Below, one piece after another: positions 21,801-24,159 of a stretch of DNA of 24,159 nucleotides. Numbering within the stretch: the first letter of the stretch is position 1; each line of letters opens with the position of its first letter. The notes under the pieces are model-generated. The model made no database searches. It saw only the letters and a program-made list of their open reading frames with translations, and had not been told where the DNA came from. The position numbers were made by a program, and so were the translations under genes. This DNA comes from JTS-RE9 sp964649195. GTDB lineage: Bacteria > Planctomycetota > Phycisphaerae > Phycisphaerales > Phycisphaeraceae. The stretch is taken from NCBI GenBank assembly GCA_964649195.1, contig CAZYPK010000075.1:1-24159 (forward strand), written 5' to 3'.

Positions 21801-22418
21801 CCGCATGACGACGGGGCCTTGGCCTTTGGCCTTGATCTGGTTGGAGTTGTTGCGGAAGCCGTGGTTGGCGTAGATCCAGCCGTCGAGGTGGTGGCGGAAA
21901 GCGTTCTGGTTGCCGTGGGTGTCAACGTAATCGAACGGGCCAAAGAGAATCTCGCGCTGGTCAGCGAGGCCGTCATCATTGGTGTCGGTCATCTTCCAGA
22001 TGTTCGGAATGGACCAGACGATCGCCTCCTTGCCGCCTTTGAGGGGGACGACGCCGATGGGGATGTTGAGCTTGTCGGCGAAGACGTGCGACTTTTCCGG
22101 CCTGCCATCGGCGCCGATGTTGGTGAACACGGTCAGCCGATCGCGGGCTTTGGCCGGGTCGGCGGCGGGCCAGGGATATTCGTTGGAGCTGGTGACCCAG
22201 AGCCGGCCGCGCGAGTCGAAGTTCATGTTCATCGGCTGCCCGATGGTCGGCTCACTGGCGACAAGCTGAATCTCAAAGCCCGGAGGCAGTTTGAATTTCT
22301 TAAGCTGCTCCTGCGGCGAAAGCGGCTCGGTGGGCGCGACCAGCGGGGCGGCTTGCAGCGAAAAGGCCTGAAAAAACAGGGCGGACAGCAACGCGATGAC
22401 GGGGAGCCTGCGGATCAT
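18885..22418 (-). CDS. PVC-type secreted dehydrogenase with c-type haem domain
   Basis: 1177 residues. The signal peptide MIRRLPVIALLSALFFQAFSLQA directs export. Residues about 40-420 look like the membrane-bound dehydrogenase beta-propeller module common in Planctomycetes (FKLPPGFEIQLVASEPTIGQP, DSRGRLWVTSS, NPFGLTFDEWGNLF, LGPDGALYIADFYN). A HEAT-like helical region follows (about 470-720), then a strand-rich domain (SHAFEIPASLSFHLCGHNG), more HEAT repeats and a C-terminal cytochrome domain with CAACH (near residue 1046) and a distal methionine candidate. It probably oxidises a sugar in the periplasm and passes electrons to cytochromes. GGAGGT just before ATG 22418 fixes the start. It heads the minus-strand cluster. 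Confidence 0.93.
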   Translation of the reverse strand: MIRRLPVIALLSALFFQAFSLQAAPLVAPTEPLSPQEQLKKFKLPPGFEIQLVASEPTIGQPMNMNFDSRGRLWVTSSNEYPWPAADPAKARDRLTVFTNIGADGRPEKSHVFADKLNIPIGVVPLKGGKEAIVWSIPNIWKMTDTNDDGLADQREILFGPFDYVDTHGNQNAFRHHLDGWIYANHGFRNNSNQIKAKGQGPVVMRMQSGNTYRFKPDGSKIELWSAGQVNPFGLTFDEWGNLFSADCHSKACTMVIRGAHYESFGKPHDGLGFGPNMTNDSHGSSGIGGIAYYSADHFPKEYRNCLYLGNVVTGIVHRDVIKWNGSTPWVDKPVDFITCDDPWFRPVDIQLGPDGALYIADFYNCIIGHYEVDLKHPRRDRDRGRIWRVVYKGVDGKADAPKVMVDLTKCKEADFVDALNSSNLTKRSLAVNALIDESHEWLRGSDLNKTQLDRPSLYVIAERLPNMRIEFDPRIQPDDDGTPPLTKAMIEANVAHVFAERPNVEAGQLETMWRLLRSDTAMVVRFAADALGRHPNPQNIKPLLAAWDKAREHDTALIHTIRLALRNQLRSKAAIEQLSKIKLEPAELSRLIPIALAVPNESAAWFAFDYALHHDTDPALTARIVAHVAKHIGDGRLGDVIRFIRSKYDSDIDRQLALFQSIHAGMKQRGTQIAPDSDMKKWAFALASDLLDTGKHPPMMWTAHKPGSDGPTQAVFGLRERTCDDGQKMLFIDSIVHGEKRTGIFRSHAFEIPASLSFHLCGHNGLPGTKSPQTNFIRLQLVEGDAQIAIAYPPRSDTARKVTWDLSKWAGKQGHIEIIDGDSRESYAWIGAARFEPAVVRVPASIGDTGDRTAAAIVIAGELQLTGLTPTIQKLLTDGRAAASSRLAAAGALMQLDRDGAVAALSTIVKSPEQFADLRARAARLIAPVNTAATREAMTLALTNAPGSLQSAIALSLCATGDGCIALLDAVAAGKASPRLLQEKAIAERLKAGGPSNVNERIAELTKNLPSVEERLGALIAERATKYLTADASPVRGLAVFKKNCAACHKIEGTSEGDIGNLVGPQLTGIGVRGHERLLEDILDPNRNVDGAFKSFIYTLKDGEVITGMKLREEGRLLVLADAQGKEIRLSADDIAESRPSTLSPMPANLADTIGEADLFDLLALLLSLKSEKAVP

Positions 22419-22514
22419 GAAGACCTCCGGGAACGACAAGAAGGAACGGGTGCATGATATCGGTACGAGGGACAATCACCACGCTGATTCCCCGCCGTCA
22501 GGCCGCGCCCCGGC

Positions 22515-22520
22515 TACAAT
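22515..22520 (+). promoter_or_regulatory. Candidate -10 box for mnmA
   Basis: TACAAT ends nine bases before the mnmA ATG. There is no Shine-Dalgarno between them, so mnmA may have a leaderless transcript. The sequence 17 bases upstream of it is GC-rich and a poor -35. The spacing resembles TAGAAT before ATG 4607. Confidence 0.35.
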
Positions 22521-22529
22521 GTCATCCCC

Positions 22530-23774
22530 ATGAAACCCGGCGCCGGAAAAAAAGTGCTCGTCGCCATGTCAGGCGGCGTCGATAGCTCCGTCACCGCAGC
22601 CCTGCTCAAGGAGGATGGCTACGAGGTCGTCGGCTGTTTCATGCGGCTGGGGAGTGAGGATTCCGTCGAAGAAATCGCGGGTGTCGGGTGTCGGGTGTCG
22701 GGTGTTACCGGACAGACTTCAGAAGACGATTCCTGTTCGACGACACCCGACACCCGACACCCGACACCCGGAAAAAACCGCCAGGGCTGCTGCTCGGTGA
22801 ACGATGCCGCCGATGCCCGCATGGTGGCGGCGATTCTGGGTGTGCCTTTTTATGTGATGAACTTCCGCAACGATTTCGGGCGGATCAAGGATTACTTCAC
22901 CGCCGAATACAACGCAGGTCGCACGCCCAATCCCTGCGTCCGCTGCAACGACTGGCTCAAGTTCGGCAAGCTGTTCGACTACGCAAGATCGATCGACGCC
23001 GACTTCATCGCCACGGGCCACTACGCGCGGGTGGAAAGAGGCAGCGGCAGGAGCAGCGGCAGTGGCAGTGAAGACCTCATGACTGCTTCTGCTCCTGCCG
23101 CTGCCCCTCCTCGTCTTCTGCGCGGCCTCGATCATCACAAGGATCAGAGCTACGTCCTCTTCGGCATGAAGCGCGATCGGTTGGAGCGGATGATTCTGCC
23201 CATCGGATCGCTTCACAAGCCGCAGGTTCGCAGGATGGCGCAGGAGATGGGGCTGCCGATTTTTGATAAGCCGGACAGTTATGAAATTTGTTTCGTGCCT
23301 GACAACGACTATCGCGGCTTTCTGGAACGGAGATCACCGGAGAGTTTTGAAAAAGGAACGATCGTTGACGAACAGGGGCAGATCATCGGCGAGCACGAAG
23401 GGCATCAGCATTTCACCATCGGTCAGCGGCGCGGCCTGCCGGTGAACCGCAGCTATCCGCTTTACGTGATTGGCAAGGATGCGGCAAGCAACACGGTGAC
23501 ACTGGGCCCGCGCGAGGCGACGAACGCGACCGGGCTGCGTGCCGATCAGACGAACTGGCTCATCGACGACCTGCCGCTGTCGCCGCGCGCGGTGACGATC
23601 AAGATTCGCTCCAATGCCGAGCCTGTGCCCGGCACGGTGCGCATCACGGGTCAGGGAGAAATGGAAGTGCATTTCGACGAACCCCAGCACGCGGTGACGC
23701 CGGGCCAGGCGGCGGTCTGCTACGACGGCGAGCAACTCATCGGCGGCGGGTGGATCACGCAGGCGATTCCGTAG
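22530..23774 (+). CDS. mnmA: tRNA-specific 2-thiouridylase with two repeat insertions
   Basis: 414 residues; MnmA is usually 355-380. It makes 2-thiouridine at the wobble base of tRNA for Lys, Glu and Gln. The PP-loop MSGGVDSSVTA (13-23) binds ATP; Cys139 in NPCVRCNDWLKFG and Cys254 in SYEICFVPDNDYRGF are the two catalytic cysteines. LLRGLDHHKDQSYVLF, FTIGQRRGL and the C-terminal beta-barrel are all present, so the enzyme looks functional. Two extra segments occur, residues about 49-81 and 170-194, both coded by DNA that is a perfect inverted repeat and both in loops between conserved blocks. The gene is divergent from the dehydrogenase gene and followed by a repeat array. Confidence 0.95.
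   Translation: MKPGAGKKVLVAMSGGVDSSVTAALLKEDGYEVVGCFMRLGSEDSVEEIAGVGCRVSGVTGQTSEDDSCSTTPDTRHPTPGKNRQGCCSVNDAADARMVAAILGVPFYVMNFRNDFGRIKDYFTAEYNAGRTPNPCVRCNDWLKFGKLFDYARSIDADFIATGHYARVERGSGRSSGSGSEDLMTASAPAAAPPRLLRGLDHHKDQSYVLFGMKRDRLERMILPIGSLHKPQVRRMAQEMGLPIFDKPDSYEICFVPDNDYRGFLERRSPESFEKGTIVDEQGQIIGEHEGHQHFTIGQRRGLPVNRSYPLYVIGKDAASNTVTLGPREATNATGLRADQTNWLIDDLPLSPRAVTIKIRSNAEPVPGTVRITGQGEMEVHFDEPQHAVTPGQAAVCYDGEQLIGGGWITQAIP
22678..22770. repeat. Inverted heptad repeat inside mnmA (family a)
   Basis: The left arm (22678-22705) is four copies of CGGGTGT. The right arm (22743-22770) is four copies of ACACCCG. They form a perfect 28-bp stem around a 37-base loop. It is translated in frame as GCRVSGV on the left and TPDTRHPTPG on the right and adds about 33 residues between conserved MnmA blocks, before GCCSVNDAADARMV. 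Confidence 0.92.
23040..23105. repeat. Second inverted repeat inside mnmA
   Basis: GGCAGCGGCAGGAGCAG (23040-23056) is the exact reverse complement of 23089-23105. The loop is 32 bases. Units of about six bases (GGCAGC, GGCAGG, AGCAGC, GGCAGT) repeat on the left. It encodes a Gly/Ser-rich left peptide and an Ala/Pro-rich right peptide between HYARVE and LLRGLDHHKDQSY, where the family normally has a short turn. Confidence 0.88.
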
Positions 23775-23777
23775 GGG

Positions 23778-24159
23778 GGCCAGGGTAAAAGCATATGGGA
23801 GGGCGAGGTACCCGCTGGGAGGGCGAGGCTCCCGCTGGGAGGGCGAGGCTCCCGCCGAGCCGTTCGTTTGCGACGGCCCCGCTTTGGGGGCCTGAGCAAA
23901 CGAAACTCGCGCGGCAGGTGAACCATCAGGCACGATCATCGGCCGCGCGAGTTTCGTTTGCTTCAGCCCGCGGACGGGCTTCGCAAACGAACATATGGGA
24001 GGGCGAGGCTCCCGCCGAGCCGATTCGGTTGCGAAGGCCCCGCTTTGGGGGCCTGAGCAAACGAAACTCGAGCGGCAGGCGAACGATCAGGCACGATCAT
24101 CGGACGCGCGATTTTCGTTTGCTTCAGCCCGCGGACGGGCTTCGCAAACGAACGGCTCG
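23778..24159. repeat. Array of structured intergenic repeats (family d)
   Basis: After mnmA comes GGCCAGGGTAAAAGCATATG, then three 20-bp units GGGAGGGCGAGGCTCCCGCT (23797, 23817, 23837; the first has a TACCC variant). From 23837 a unit of about 156-160 bp occurs twice in tandem (23837-23996 and 23997-24153). Each unit has hairpins GGGAG/CTCCC, GGCCCC/GGGGCC inside CGTTTGC/GCAAACG (imperfect in copy 2), AAACTCGCGCGGC with GCCGCGCGAGTTT (perfect in copy 1), and GCCCG/CGGGC inside CGTTTGC/GCAAACG. The window ends in CGAACGGCTCG, the start of an inverted unit. This 385-base stretch holds no gene. Confidence 0.85.

Noticed and set aside
22678..22770. CRISPR array
   Set aside because: Units are seven bases, contiguous without spacers, and inverted after a loop. 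There are no repeats of 23-40 bases with unique spacers anywhere in the window and no cas genes.
23837..24153. Insertion sequence or integron cassette array
   Set aside because: The units have no transposase or integrase frame, and no attC-like core sites (GTTRRRY) in the right arrangement are evident. Structured non-coding repeat is the safer call.

Overview
The window looks like a chromosomal segment of a GC-rich planctomycete, possibly a Phycisphaerae-type lineage. Three things point there: a very large secreted protein of the PVC-type dehydrogenase/CxxCH haem family, formyltransferase/hydrolase (Fhc) genes of tetrahydromethanopterin-linked C1 metabolism next to an ATP-grasp gene, and a tandem of amino-sugar-type genes (PIG-L deacetylase, NagB-like isomerase, Gfo/Idh oxidoreductase). 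This is inference from protein families; there is no rRNA, no tRNA and no obvious prophage or transposase gene.

Layout. 1-1216: infC with an ATC start, bounded by dispersed repeats and not followed by rpmI-rplT. 1217-4441 (minus): a sodium:solute symporter and a CPA1 cation/proton antiporter. 4607-5439 (plus): a coupled two-gene pair, a small unknown protein and a HEPN-like helical protein. 5542-9457 (plus): three overlapping genes, ATP-grasp, fhcB and fhcA. 9512-10204: an ABC ATPase of the MacB/LolD type. 10326-11819 (minus): an HDOD-GGDEF signalling protein. 12176-13279 (plus): a lipoprotein and a zinc-ribbon miniprotein. 13333-14184 (minus): an FHA protein, head to head with hemW (14174-15541, plus). 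15808-22418 (minus): four genes that look like one catabolic cluster (haem/PQQ-like dehydrogenase, Gfo/Idh oxidoreductase, PIG-L deacetylase, NagB-like isomerase). 22530-23774 (plus): mnmA. 23775-24159: an array of structured repeats, a piece of which recurs inverted at the start of the window.

The most unusual property is the density and variety of palindromic repeats. At least five families can be seen: (a) short units (mostly heptamers) repeated in tandem and then inverted to form long stems; (b) elements whose two ends are hairpins with an AAC loop on the left and a GTT loop on the right; (c) elements closed by long terminal inverted repeats with several internal hairpins; (d) a 160-bp tandem repeat with three hairpins; (e) a CCGTTC/GAACGG hairpin. 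Most lie between genes, often between convergent genes, but three insertions sit in frame inside conserved housekeeping genes: two in mnmA (28-bp and 17-bp perfect stems) and one in hemW. These coding insertions, and the compensatory changes between arms of family (b), are the best leads for something undescribed.

No computation or database search was possible. Family assignments rest on recognisable motifs; starts were chosen by Shine-Dalgarno spacing and typical family N-termini.
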